Shown: positions 27,173 through 35,154, numbered from the stretch's first letter. The stretch is DNA of 41,644 nt from Akkermansia muciniphila (GCA_945860945.1 CAMASG010000018.1:1-41644); one strand, 5' to 3'. A program made the numbers and translations. The notes: generated by a model from the sequence alone, not told the origin.

Positions 27173-27349
27173 TTGACCGAAAATGGGGACCGTGATTAGC
27201 TATAGGCACTGGATGTTTTCGAAATGACTTTCGGTCTCGGTGAGTACAGCCGAGACTGGGAATCCACAGAACCCACGTTGTACTAATTCGAAAACTCCCC
27301 GGGGCCGGAGAAGATCATCTCCTGATCGCTGGCTCCGGTTTTTTCTTTT
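27173..27349 (+). ncRNA. Candidate structured non-coding RNA with pseudoknot
   Basis: An orphan transcription unit between convergent genes. A TTGACC box is at 27173-27178 and a weak -10-like AT stretch at 27200; the mature 5' end is probably near 27205. Closing stem P1: GTTTTCGAA 27215-27223 with TTCGAAAAC 27287-27295. Hairpin P2: GGTCTCGG 27233-27240 with CCGAGACT 27250-27257 (last pair G-U). Hairpin P3: TGGG 27257-27260 with CCCA 27272-27275 (the shared base 27257 allows one or the other outer pair). Pseudoknot: P2 loop AGTACA 27243-27248 with TGTACT 27279-27284. A terminator follows. It does not look like tmRNA, SRP, RNase P or the 6S RNA I know. A 20-codon open frame (ATG 27224 to TAA 27286) lies inside P1. 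Confidence 0.6.
27305..27349 (+). terminator. Terminator of the candidate RNA
   Basis: CCGGAG 27305-27310 pairs with CTCCGG 27333-27338, with inner stem GATCA / TGATC (27313-27317, 27323-27327) and loop TCTCC, followed by TTTTTTCTTTT. Confidence 0.85.
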
Positions 27350-27403
27350 CTACCCATCGCGCCAAACAGACGGCCGATGGCTTTTCCCGCGTGAGTGTTC
27401 CGT

Positions 27404-27436
27404 AAAAGCAAAAAGCGGACGCATTGCTGCGTCCGC
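27404..27436 (-). terminator. fba terminator
   Basis: On the minus strand, GCGGACGCA / TGCGTCCGC (27428-27436 and 27415-27423) is closed by a GCAA tetraloop and followed by TTTTTGCTTTT. It lies 32 bp after the fba stop and faces the plus-strand RNA terminator. Confidence 0.92.
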
Positions 27437-27467
27437 CTTTGCAGAATTTTCTAATCTCGTGTCCGGC

Positions 27468-28433
27468 TCAGTCGAAAGCGTGTCCGGAGCAGCAGAGGAC
27501 GTTGCGCATCTTGTGGCGCACGAGTTCCTTCACCGCCGTGCGGGCGGGTCCGAGATACTTGCGCGGATCGAATTCTTTAGGCTTGGTGAACAGGACTTCG
27601 CGAATCGCGGCGGTCATCGCCAAGCGCAGGTCGGTGTCGATGTTCACCTTGGTGCAGCCGGTGCGGCGGGCGACCTCGATGTCCGCCTCGGGCACGCCGG
27701 CGGTGTCTTCGCCCATGCCGCCGCCGAACTGGTTAATCTTCTGCGCGAGAGCCTTCGGCACCGAGCTGGCTCCGTGAAGCACGAGCGGATAATCGCCGAG
27801 GCCCGCTTCCATCAGCGCCTTCTTGATCGCCTTGAGACGCTCGAGGTCGAGGTGCTGCTCGCCCTTGAACTTGTAAGCGCCGTGGCTGTTGCCGATGGCG
27901 ACGGCGAGTGAATCCACGCCGGATTGCTTGACAAATTCCACGGCCTCTTCCGGGTGCGTGTAGCAGCCGCCTTTGGAGTAGGCGCCGCCTTCTTCGCCGT
28001 CATCGTGCTGCGCGCCGACGAGCATGCCGAGTTCGCCTTCGACCACGCAGTTATGCTTGTGGGCGTATTCCACGACTTTGCGGCAGACCTCGACGTTCTT
28101 CTCGAACGGATCGTGCGACGCATCAATCATCACGCTTGTGAAACCCTCATCAATGCACTGCTTGCACAGTTCGAAGCTGTCGCCGTGGTCGAGGTGGACG
28201 GCGATGGGGATGTTGCTGAGGCTCACGGCGGCCTCGATGAGTTTCTTGAGGTAAACCGGGTGGGCATAATCGCGCGCGCCCTTCGAAATCTGCAGCATCA
28301 GCGGCGCCTTTTCCTCTTCGGCGGCCTCAACGATGGCTTGGATGAACTCCATGTTGTTCACGTTGAACGCGCCGAGGGCGTATTTGCCCTTCAGCGCTTT
28401 GGCGAACAGATCGGTCGTGTGTGTCAGCGGCAT
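27468..28433 (-). CDS. fba: Class II fructose-bisphosphate aldolase
   Basis: 321 residues. Class II zinc enzyme: H80-L-D82-H83-G-D near residue 80, GNSHGAYK (zinc ligand His, about 182) and LVLHGASS (about 210). Converts fructose-1,6-bisphosphate to DHAP and G3P in glycolysis/gluconeogenesis. Length and motif order match type IIB enzymes (VVEGELGMLVGAQHDD). Its own terminator lies downstream, and the PHP operon terminator lies upstream. Confidence 0.96.
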   Translation of the reverse strand: MPLTHTTDLFAKALKGKYALGAFNVNNMEFIQAIVEAAEEEKAPLMLQISKGARDYAHPVYLKKLIEAAVSLSNIPIAVHLDHGDSFELCKQCIDEGFTSVMIDASHDPFEKNVEVCRKVVEYAHKHNCVVEGELGMLVGAQHDDGEEGGAYSKGGCYTHPEEAVEFVKQSGVDSLAVAIGNSHGAYKFKGEQHLDLERLKAIKKALMEAGLGDYPLVLHGASSVPKALAQKINQFGGGMGEDTAGVPEADIEVARRTGCTKVNIDTDLRLAMTAAIREVLFTKPKEFDPRKYLGPARTAVKELVRHKMRNVLCCSGHAFD

Positions 28434-28507
28434 ATGTCTTCAGGTTGAGCCCGGCCAAAGTGGCCGAAGCAAGGGACGATGATAAGTCAGCAGCCAGAAA
28501 AGGAAAC

Positions 28508-28542
28508 AAAAAATCAGGCGAAGTTGTCCGCCGAAGTTCGCC
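28508..28542 (-). terminator. Terminator after the PHP-domain gene
   Basis: Minus-strand GGCGAA / TTCGCC stem (28537-28542 and 28517-28522) followed by TGATTTTTT, about 10 bp after the PHP gene stop codon. Confidence 0.7.
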
Positions 28543-28551
28543 AGCGCCGCG

Positions 28552-29814
28552 TCACTTCACACCGTTGACGACCGGCTGCGTCCACGCCTTCGCCAGCTCG
28601 CCCTTCGCGTACGGATTCTCCTGCAGCTTCGTGGAGGTGATGCGGGCGCGGACGTAAATCTCGTCGCCTTTCAGCTCGTAACGCGGCGTGGCGCCCTTGG
28701 TCTCGGCGAGCACGGAGCCGACGGTTTCGCTGTAACGGCGCGTCGTGCGCAGCGCGAGACCGGCGGAGTTCCGAACCGGTTCGCTGGTCGGGTCATAACC
28801 GGCGCGCGTGCCGATGAATTGCGTGGTGTATTCGACGCCCGCCTCGGCCTCGATCTCGATTTCGATCCGCTTCTTGTCCTGCCGCACATCGAGCAACGTC
28901 ACGCCGGTGCTGGAATAGAACTCGCCCGCCTCGAGCGCCGTCACCAGCGAGGCCGCGTCGAGCTTCGCCGTGCGGACAAACACCCAGCCGCGGCCGGGAT
29001 TGTTCGATTTGAAGGCGTTCGTGTGATAGTTGTGGCCGTCATCCGTCGCCAACCCGTAAAGCACTTCGTGGTTCAATTCGGCGAGACGTTTCGTCAGCAC
29101 GATGTCCCACAGCCGCTCCATGCCGACGCGGTTGGTATCGCCGGCGTTGTTCACGGAAGCGTGCCCGTTATACACCTCGAAGAACCGCTCGCCGCGCACC
29201 TGCGCCAACTCCTCGGCGGTGACGGCCCAGCCGAAGTTCGGGTGGTTCAGGTGCGGGATCATCGGCTGGCCGGTCTTCTTCCGCTGCTCGAAAACGGCGT
29301 TCACGTTGTTCTGCATCACCTCGACCACGTTGCTGCCGCCGCGCGGCTTGATGGCCTCGCGCAAGTTGTGCGCGTTGATGTGGATCGGCGCGGTTTTCCA
29401 GCGGTCGGTGATCTCCTGACTTTGGATGAGCAGGAACTTGTTCGGCTCATTGAACTGCTTCGACATCTCGTCGAACCGCTTCAGCCGCACCTGCATCTTG
29501 CCCTTGTCATCGCGCCGCTCGACCTGTTTCTCGCCGAAACGCGCTAGATATTTCCGCAACGCCTCCTGGCTCGTGCGATTGGTGCTCACCGACGTCCACT
29601 TGTTCGAGACCTGCAGCGTGTTGTGATCGGAAAAAGCGAGGAAATGGTAGCCGCGCGACTTATACCAATCGGCGACCATGTCGGGGTAATCATCACCGTC
29701 GCTCCAGAAGGTGTGCGTGTGGAGATTGCCCTTCCACCAACGCGGAGCGTCGGCGGCGAACAACGCCGTGGCGGTGAAAATCAGGAGAGCGCCGAACGCG
29801 CGTGCGGTGCTCAT
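28552..29814 (-). CDS. Secreted PHP-domain metal-dependent phosphoesterase-like protein
   Basis: 420 residues. A signal peptide (1-21, ending LFAAD) precedes a PHP fold: GNLHTHTFWSDGDD (H32, H34, D39) and FSDHN (D63, H64) as the first metal-binding motifs, with later His in QSQEIT-type and IPHLNHPNFGW segments. The last 120 residues are beta-rich. PHP enzymes hydrolyse phosphate esters; this one would act outside the cytoplasm and its substrate is unknown. Its ATG overlaps the upstream metallo-hydrolase stop (ATGA), so the two are co-translated. Confidence 0.85.
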   Translation of the reverse strand: MSTARAFGALLIFTATALFAADAPRWWKGNLHTHTFWSDGDDYPDMVADWYKSRGYHFLAFSDHNTLQVSNKWTSVSTNRTSQEALRKYLARFGEKQVERRDDKGKMQVRLKRFDEMSKQFNEPNKFLLIQSQEITDRWKTAPIHINAHNLREAIKPRGGSNVVEVMQNNVNAVFEQRKKTGQPMIPHLNHPNFGWAVTAEELAQVRGERFFEVYNGHASVNNAGDTNRVGMERLWDIVLTKRLAELNHEVLYGLATDDGHNYHTNAFKSNNPGRGWVFVRTAKLDAASLVTALEAGEFYSSTGVTLLDVRQDKKRIEIEIEAEAGVEYTTQFIGTRAGYDPTSEPVRNSAGLALRTTRRYSETVGSVLAETKGATPRYELKGDEIYVRARITSTKLQENPYAKGELAKAWTQPVVNGVK

Positions 29815-30836
29815 TTGAAATCCGCGGTGAAGAACGCCTTCGGACCGGCAGGGCGCGCAGCGACGACGGGCAGTTCAAACTTCACGTCGCGCGCGGCCGT
29901 CTTCGGCGTGAACGGCTCGCCGCCCATCTCGATAAAAATCTTCTCAATCTGACTATCGATGAACTGGCCGACGTAGCGCTGGATCTGCGCGTTCTTCAAC
30001 AACGTCTCGCGGATCGCGGGCGCGGCGGCCTTCGCCTCCTCGGGTTTCTTGCCGGCGAGCTTTGCCACCTCGGCGCGAATCGCTTTGAAATAAGCAATCT
30101 GGTCGATGAGCACCTGCTTCGTGCCGACCGGCCCGTGCGCGGGGCAGATCGTTTCGGCGCCGAGCTTCTGCGCCAGTTCGAGCGTCTTCACCCACTGCGC
30201 CGTGTCGCCGTCGCCCACGTAGTTGAACGGCCCGTTCACGCAAGCGTCGCCGGTGAAAAGAATCTTCTCCTTCGGCAACCACGCGAAGCCGTCGCCCTTC
30301 GTGTGCGCCATGCCGAAATGCAGCAACTCCACGCTGCGCTGGCCGTCCTCGAACACCTTCTTCTTATCGAAGAGCAGCGTCGGCGGATGCAGCTTGCTCG
30401 CTTTCACATCCGGACGGCCCTTCGCGGCGAATTCCCAACGCCCCGGCTTCCCGCCGAAAGCGCCCGTCTCGTGCTCCTTCATCGAGGCGAGCACGCCCTC
30501 GTGCGCCACCACCGTCGCGCCCGCGTCAGCGAAAACCTTGTTGCCGTACGCGTGATCGCCGTGATGATGCGTGTCGAAGACGAACTTGATCGGCTTGTCC
30601 GTCGTCTTGCGGATCTTGGGGATGATCTCCTGCGCGCCGCTCGGGAAATTCGCGTCCACCACCAGCACGTAATCCTTGAAGACAATCCAGCCGTGGTTGC
30701 AATGGCCGCTCTTCGCGATGTCGCCCTGATGGAAATAGACGCCCGGCGCGACCTGCTGCACCTCGCCGACCTTGTCAGCGGCGGCGGCGAACGAAACGAG
30801 AGCAAGCAACGCGAGGAACAAAGTGGACGATTTCAT
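29811..30836 (-). CDS. Secreted metallo-beta-lactamase-fold hydrolase
   Basis: 341 residues from ATG 30836, which begins a clear signal peptide (KSSTLFLALLALVSFAAA). Metal motif H90-H-H-G-D94-H95, then GMAHTKGD (third ligand region), GDACVNGP and ICPAHGPVG. This is the broad quinoprotein/cyclase-like MBL group. The reaction is unknown. It is followed by the PHP gene with a 4-bp overlap, and is 61 bp after leuA, so it may receive leuA readthrough. Confidence 0.88.
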   Translation of the reverse strand: MKSSTLFLALLALVSFAAAADKVGEVQQVAPGVYFHQGDIAKSGHCNHGWIVFKDYVLVVDANFPSGAQEIIPKIRKTTDKPIKFVFDTHHHGDHAYGNKVFADAGATVVAHEGVLASMKEHETGAFGGKPGRWEFAAKGRPDVKASKLHPPTLLFDKKKVFEDGQRSVELLHFGMAHTKGDGFAWLPKEKILFTGDACVNGPFNYVGDGDTAQWVKTLELAQKLGAETICPAHGPVGTKQVLIDQIAYFKAIRAEVAKLAGKKPEEAKAAAPAIRETLLKNAQIQRYVGQFIDSQIEKIFIEMGGEPFTPKTAARDVKFELPVVAARPAGPKAFFTADFK

Positions 30837-30897
30837 GGGCGTGAAATTAGGCCAGCCCGCGACTGAAGGCAATCGCGGAGTGATACCCGCATCTACT

Positions 30898-32469
30898 TTA
30901 CGGCTGCGCCGGTTTCAGCTTCGCTTTGCCGCTGTTGATGTGCCGATTCACGGCATTGAGATACGCGCGCGCGCTGGCTTCGATCACGTCCGTGCTTGCG
31001 CCTTTGCCTGTGATAATCTCGCCGTTGCCGAAATCAGCCTTGAGCGTCACTTCGCCGAGCGCGTCTTTGCCTTGTGAGACGGCGCGCAACTGGTAATCCA
31101 TCAGCTTGCCGCGCGTGTTGGTGAGGCGGTCGATGGCTTTGAGCGCGGCGTCCACCGGACCGTCGCCGGTGCCGGCGTCTTGCAACACGTCGGGCTCGCC
31201 CTTCTTCGCGCCGGCCTTCTTCAAACGCACGGTGGCGGTGGGCACGGTCTGGTTGCCGCTCGTCACGTGGATGTATTCGAGCGACCACGTCTCCGATACC
31301 TCGGTGATCTGCCCTTCGACGAGTGCGGTGAGGTCGTCGTCGTACACGAACTTCTTCTTGTCACCGATTTCCTTGAAACGAGCGAAGATGCCGGCGACGT
31401 CCGCCTCGGTCATCTTGAAGCCGAGGTGCTTGAGGCGCACGGCCATGGCGGCGCGGCCGGAATGCTTTGTCAACGGCAACTCGGTGAGACCCCAGCCGAC
31501 TTCCTGCGGATCCATGATTTCGTAGGTCTCGCGCTTCTTCAGGATGCCGTCCTGATGGATGCCGCTGGAGTGCGCGAAGGCGTTCTCGCCCACAATCGCT
31601 TTGCTGCGTTGGACGATGAGGCCGCTCATGCGCGAAACGAGCCGGGAGGATTTCACGATTTCCTTCGTGACCACGCCGCACTCAATGCCGCCGAAGAAAT
31701 CGGCACGCGTGTGAAGCGCCATCACGATTTCCTCGAGCGAGGCGTTTCCGGCGCGTTCGCCGATGCCGTTGACGGTGCATTCGACCTGCCGCGCGCCGGC
31801 GCGAACGGCGGCGAGTGAGTTTGCCACCGCGAGACCGAGGTCGTTGTGGCAATGGACGCTGATGATGGCTTTGCCGTTCTGGAAGGCGGGCACGGCCTCG
31901 CGGAGCTGTTTAATCAAAGCGGCGTATTGGTCGGGCACAGCCCAGCCGACGGTGTCCGGAATGTTCACGACGGTGGCGCCAGCGGCGACGACGGCTTTGC
32001 AGACCTCGATGAGAAACTCGGGCTCCGTGCGCGAGCCGTCCTCAGGCGAGAACTCGACGTCGTGCACCCAACTCTTCGCGCGCTTCACGCCCTCGACGGC
32101 GAGGCGGATGATTTCGTCCTGCGCTTTCCCGAGCTTGAACTCGCGGTGGATCTTCGACGTGGCGAGGAAGACGTGGATGCGGCCGCGCTTGCCGGCGGGC
32201 TTCACAGCTTCACCCGCGGCATCGATGTCTTTCGTCACGCAGCGCGCGAGTCCCGCGATAATCGGGCCTTTGATTTCCTTGGCGATGGTGCGCACCGCCT
32301 CGAAATCCCCATCGCTGATGACGGGGAAGCCGGCCTCAATCACGTCCACCTTCAGGCGGGCGAGCTGGCGGGCGATCTCGAGCTTCTCGCGGAGGTTCAT
32401 CGAGGCGCCGGGGCACTGCTCGCCGTCGCGCAGCGTGGTGTCGAAAATGATGACGCGGTCGTTTTTCAT
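30898..32469 (-). CDS. leuA: 2-isopropylmalate synthase
   Basis: 523 residues. DTTLRDGEQ at 10-18, ISVHCHNDLGLAVANS (about 203-218) with the HxH metal ligands, NGIGERAGN, and the C-terminal allosteric LeuA dimer domain (about 385-510) that senses leucine. Catalyses acetyl-CoA plus 2-oxoisovalerate to isopropylmalate, the first leucine-specific step. It is controlled by the upstream leader-terminator. Protein length fits the LeuA type-1 class rather than homocitrate or citramalate synthases; the HMG-like active site alone would not exclude those. Confidence 0.95.
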   Translation of the reverse strand: MKNDRVIIFDTTLRDGEQCPGASMNLREKLEIARQLARLKVDVIEAGFPVISDGDFEAVRTIAKEIKGPIIAGLARCVTKDIDAAGEAVKPAGKRGRIHVFLATSKIHREFKLGKAQDEIIRLAVEGVKRAKSWVHDVEFSPEDGSRTEPEFLIEVCKAVVAAGATVVNIPDTVGWAVPDQYAALIKQLREAVPAFQNGKAIISVHCHNDLGLAVANSLAAVRAGARQVECTVNGIGERAGNASLEEIVMALHTRADFFGGIECGVVTKEIVKSSRLVSRMSGLIVQRSKAIVGENAFAHSSGIHQDGILKKRETYEIMDPQEVGWGLTELPLTKHSGRAAMAVRLKHLGFKMTEADVAGIFARFKEIGDKKKFVYDDDLTALVEGQITEVSETWSLEYIHVTSGNQTVPTATVRLKKAGAKKGEPDVLQDAGTGDGPVDAALKAIDRLTNTRGKLMDYQLRAVSQGKDALGEVTLKADFGNGEIITGKGASTDVIEASARAYLNAVNRHINSGKAKLKPAQP

Positions 32470-32494
32470 AGCTTAAATTTCCCGAACCAAGGCG

Positions 32495-32580
32495 AGACAC
32501 GGATGGTACGGATTTTCACGGATGGAATCCGTGTTAATTCGTGAAATCAGTGTCTGTGCGTTTCTGTTCATCTGTGGCTC
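32495..32580. repeat. PVC-type CACGGAT intergenic repeat in the leuA leader
   Basis: This stretch carries several CACGGAT / ATCCGTG words (for example CACGGATGGAATCCGTG near 32518-32534) and ends in a TCATCTGTGGCTC tail. I recall near-identical intergenic repeats in many Verrucomicrobiota genomes. It lies in the leuA mRNA between the attenuator terminator and the leuA start. Origin (mobile or not) unknown. Confidence 0.55.
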
Positions 32581-32615
32581 AAAAATAAAAACCCACCGGC
32601 CTCGCGGCGGGTGGG
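32581..32615 (-). terminator. leuA attenuator terminator
   Basis: Minus strand: CCCACC / GGTGGG outer stem (32610-32615 and 32592-32597), a C-C mismatch, inner GCC / GGC and a GCGA tetraloop, then TTTTTATTTTT. It lies 25 bp after the leader-peptide stop and 111 bp before leuA, so it should end transcription early. Its 5' arm (CCGCCGCG, 32610-32603) is also complementary to a leader segment that would form an antiterminator. Confidence 0.85.
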
Positions 32616-32640
32616 GCTTCAAATCCGTGTGAACTTCAGA

Positions 32641-32715
32641 TCAGAACCCGACCGCCGCGCGGCTCGTAAGCGGCGCGTCCAGTAGCGACAGTCGAAGGTT
32701 CAGAGTGCAATTCAC
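32641..32715 (-). CDS. Leucine-rich leader peptide of leuA (attenuator)
   Basis: 24 residues, GTG start at 32715, TGA stop at 32641. Six leucines cluster in LNLRLSLLDAPL, including tandem CTA-CTG codons (32685-32680). Segment 1, CGCCGC (32675-32670), follows those codons and can pair with segment 2, GCGGCG (32658-32653). Segment 2 extended (CGCGGCGG, 32659-32652) can instead pair with segment 3, the terminator 5' arm (32610-32603). A ribosome stalled on the Leu codons would cover segment 1, free 2 to pair with 3 and prevent the terminator. No Shine-Dalgarno sequence precedes GTG; the promoter predicts transcription starting at or near the GTG. The peptide would have only this regulatory role. 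Confidence 0.78.
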   Translation of the reverse strand: MNCTLNLRLSLLDAPLTSRAAVGF

Positions 32716-32721
32716 GCGGCG

Positions 32722-32750
32722 AACGTAGCCGTGCGTGTGCGTGGGGTCAA
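32722..32750 (-). promoter_or_regulatory. Candidate promoter of the leuA leader
   Basis: Minus-strand TTGACC (32750-32745) and TACGTT (32727-32722) are 17 bp apart. The -10 matches only 3 of 6. Six bases separate the -10 from the leader GTG, so the expected start site coincides with the start codon. Confidence 0.55.
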
Positions 32751-32874
32751 TTTGCAATTTGCGCGCCGCCGTCATGAGGATGCGCAATTGACGGTCAGCT
32801 TGCGGCAAACGCGGCATTGCCAAGCCGCGTGGCTTGCGGTTGAGTTCTTCACGCACGGTTTTCGTCTTAACATT

Positions 32875-34026
32875 ATGGAACTCACACGCACGGCTTACGG
32901 AACTTGGAGCGGCGGGCGCTACATGCACTTCGGCGAGGCGCTCGACGAGGAGCGTTATCTCGGCTGCATCCGCCGCGCCTACGAGCGGGGCATTCGCACT
33001 TTCATGACGGCCGATGTGTACAGCGCCGGCGAAGCGGACACGATGCTCGGCAAAGCGCTCGAGGGTGTGCCGCGCGATTCCTACTGCCTCATCGGCCTCA
33101 TCGGGCACGACATTTACCCCGGCAAACGCGACGGCGCGAAAGGCTTCCTCCGTTTCACCGACCCGCGTCTGCGCAAGCCCGACCAGTTCGGTAGCTATTT
33201 GCGAATGGCCGTGGAGAAATCCCTCGCGCGATTGAACACCGACCGCTTCGACGCGCTTCTGCTTCACAACCCCGATTCCGTCGGCTACTCGAGCGACTCG
33301 ACTTGGAAGGCGATGGCGGACATCAAGGAGGCCAAGCTCGCTGATCGCCTCGGCATCGCGCCCGGACCGGCGAATGGCTTCTCGCTCGACATCATCCAGT
33401 GCTTCGAGCGCTTCAACGGTCTCGTGACCGAGGCGATGATTATTCTCAGCCCGATGGAGCCGTGGCCGGGCGGTTACGTGTTGCCGGCGGCGGAGAAGTT
33501 TGGCGTGAAGCTCACCGCGCGCGTCGTCGATTACGGCGGTGTTTTCCACGATGACGTGAAGCCGGGCCACACCTTCGGCTACGGCGATCATCGCACTTTC
33601 CGCCCCGCCGGCTGGGTCGAAGCGGGCAATGTGAAGATGGAACAGATGCGCGCCATCGCCGAGAAACGCGGCATCACGATGCTTCAGCTCTCGTGCCTCT
33701 GGACGTTGAGCCAGCCTGCGGTGAAGAGCGTCATCCCCACCTTGATTCAAGAAGTGGGCGCCAACGCCAAGCCGATCGAGGCGAAGATTGACGAACTCGC
33801 CGCGCTGCCAGATTTCCGCCTCACCGAGGAGGAGTGCGAGATTCTCAGCCGCATCGGCGACAACAAAGGCTGCATGCATCTCAAGGGCGGCAACCCCGAT
33901 TACATCGCCGAGCCATCGCCCGACCAGTGGCCGATGAACGATGACCTCGAGGCCGTCGCCCAGCGCTGGGGCGTCACTCCGCGCAGCGATTTGACCTACA
34001 CCCACGCGCCCCTGCCCGCCGCGTGA
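32875..34026 (+). CDS. Aldo/keto reductase-like protein
   Basis: 383 residues. TIM-barrel AKR pattern: YMHFGEALDEERYLGCIRRAYERGIRTFMTADVYSAGEAD, where D47 and Y49 fit the catalytic Asp and Tyr; LLLHNPDS (H131) fits the catalytic His. The strand where family members have ...ATK reads YCLIGLIGHD at 70-79, with no Lys. So this may not be a standard NADPH carbonyl reductase. The C-terminal region (PMEPWPGGYVLPAAEKFGVKLTARV) also departs from AKR norms. ATG 32875 is preferred over upstream in-frame noise. It overlaps the next lipoprotein gene by 4 bp. Confidence 0.8.
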   Translation: MELTRTAYGTWSGGRYMHFGEALDEERYLGCIRRAYERGIRTFMTADVYSAGEADTMLGKALEGVPRDSYCLIGLIGHDIYPGKRDGAKGFLRFTDPRLRKPDQFGSYLRMAVEKSLARLNTDRFDALLLHNPDSVGYSSDSTWKAMADIKEAKLADRLGIAPGPANGFSLDIIQCFERFNGLVTEAMIILSPMEPWPGGYVLPAAEKFGVKLTARVVDYGGVFHDDVKPGHTFGYGDHRTFRPAGWVEAGNVKMEQMRAIAEKRGITMLQLSCLWTLSQPAVKSVIPTLIQEVGANAKPIEAKIDELAALPDFRLTEEECEILSRIGDNKGCMHLKGGNPDYIAEPSPDQWPMNDDLEAVAQRWGVTPRSDLTYTHAPLPAA

Positions 34027-34466
34027 AAACGACCCGCGCGCTTCTGCTTTTGTTGTTAACGGCCGCCGGCAGCGGTTGCACGAGCGTCGCGACAAACAGC
34101 GTTTCCTTCGGCGGCAAACTTGTTGGCGCCACCATCTCCACCACTGCTGGCGTCGCTGGAAAAGCCGCCATCACCGGCGTGGAAGTGACAGGCAACGTCG
34201 TCGGTGCCACGGCGAAAACTGCCGTGAACACCTCAATCGATATCCTCTCCGGCGCCGCGAAGAAAAGTGTCGTGACCGTGATTGATCTCGGCACCGGCAC
34301 GAGCAAACAAGTGCCGTGGACCACCGGCCTCACGCTCGCGGGCGCGGGACAATCCGCGCAGGTCGCGACCGTTGCGAAGATGATCGAGATCATTCGCGGC
34401 GCGCAGACGATCAAAGCCGGCGCGGACACCCTGCTGCAGGCCGGCGACGTGGTGCGCGTGAAGTGA
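34023..34466 (+). CDS. Small lipoprotein of unknown function
   Basis: 147 residues from GTG 34023, which overlaps the upstream stop codon (GTGA). Lipobox L-T-A-A-G-S-G-C19. The mature part is Gly/Ala/Val/Thr-rich, with repeated KAAITGVEVTGNVVGATAKTAVN-like patterns, then a C-terminal IKAGADTLLQAGDVVRVK. Function unknown; possibly an outer-membrane-associated lipoprotein. Translational coupling to the aldo/keto reductase suggests one operon. Confidence 0.75.
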   Translation: MKTTRALLLLLLTAAGSGCTSVATNSVSFGGKLVGATISTTAGVAGKAAITGVEVTGNVVGATAKTAVNTSIDILSGAAKKSVVTVIDLGTGTSKQVPWTTGLTLAGAGQSAQVATVAKMIEIIRGAQTIKAGADTLLQAGDVVRVK

Positions 34467-34521
34467 TTGGCGCGACTGCTGACGGCTTTTCGTTCGTTCT
34501 TTTCTCGGCTACACTGAATTC

Positions 34522-35154
34522 ATGAACGAGAACTACATCGCGGCGAAGGCGCGTTGGGCGGCGAAGATGGCCGGCAAAGCCAAGCCGCATGTGCGCTCGG
34601 AGAATCGCCTACCGCCCGGCCAACGGCAGGTGAACAACTTCCCCGTGCTCGATCTCGGCGTAAAGCCCGCGGTGCCGCTCGACCAGTGGCGGCTCGAGAT
34701 TCGCGGCCACGTCGAGAACCCCGTCACGCTCGACTGGGCGCAGTTCATGGCGCTGCCGCAGTTCACCGACACGAGCGATTTTCACTGCGTCACTACCTGG
34801 AGCCAGTTCGACATGCCGTTCAGCGGAGTGGCGTTCTTCACGCTCGCCGACCTTGTGAAACCGAAGCCCTCGGCGACGCACGTCTTCTTCAAGAGCCACG
34901 ATAATTACTCCACGAACAACCCGATTGAAGCCTGCCTCGACGACGACGTGATGGTGGCGCACTCGTGGAACGGCCAACCGCTGGCGGCGGAACACGGCGG
35001 CCCCGCGCGCGTGATACTCCCGAAACGTTACGCTTGGAAAGGCGCGAAGTGGGTGAAGGAAATCATCTTCCTCGATCGCGATCTGCTCGGCTTCTGGGAA
35101 CTGCGCGGCTACTCGAACACCGCCGATCCGTGGACCGAAGACCGGTTTTCCTGA
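34522..35154 (+). CDS. Sulfite oxidase-like molybdopterin protein
   Basis: 210 residues. The sulfite-oxidase molybdopterin fold: LEIRGHVENPVTLDWAQFMALPQ, TSDFHCVTTWSQFDMPFSGV with C89 as the expected molybdenum ligand, then AHSWNGQPLAAEHGGPARVILPKRYAWKGAKWVKEI. This is a short, domain-only homologue without heme or dimer domain, like YedY/MsrP relatives that act on oxidised methionine or small sulfoxides. No signal peptide, so cytoplasmic as predicted. No partner heme subunit is nearby. Confidence 0.85.
   Translation: MNENYIAAKARWAAKMAGKAKPHVRSENRLPPGQRQVNNFPVLDLGVKPAVPLDQWRLEIRGHVENPVTLDWAQFMALPQFTDTSDFHCVTTWSQFDMPFSGVAFFTLADLVKPKPSATHVFFKSHDNYSTNNPIEACLDDDVMVAHSWNGQPLAAEHGGPARVILPKRYAWKGAKWVKEIIFLDRDLLGFWELRGYSNTADPWTEDRFS

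Noticed and set aside
32641-34095. 484-codon minus-strand frame ending in the leader region
   Set aside because: Antisense to the aldo/keto reductase; only its last 24 codons, after a plausible promoter, make sense as the leuA leader.
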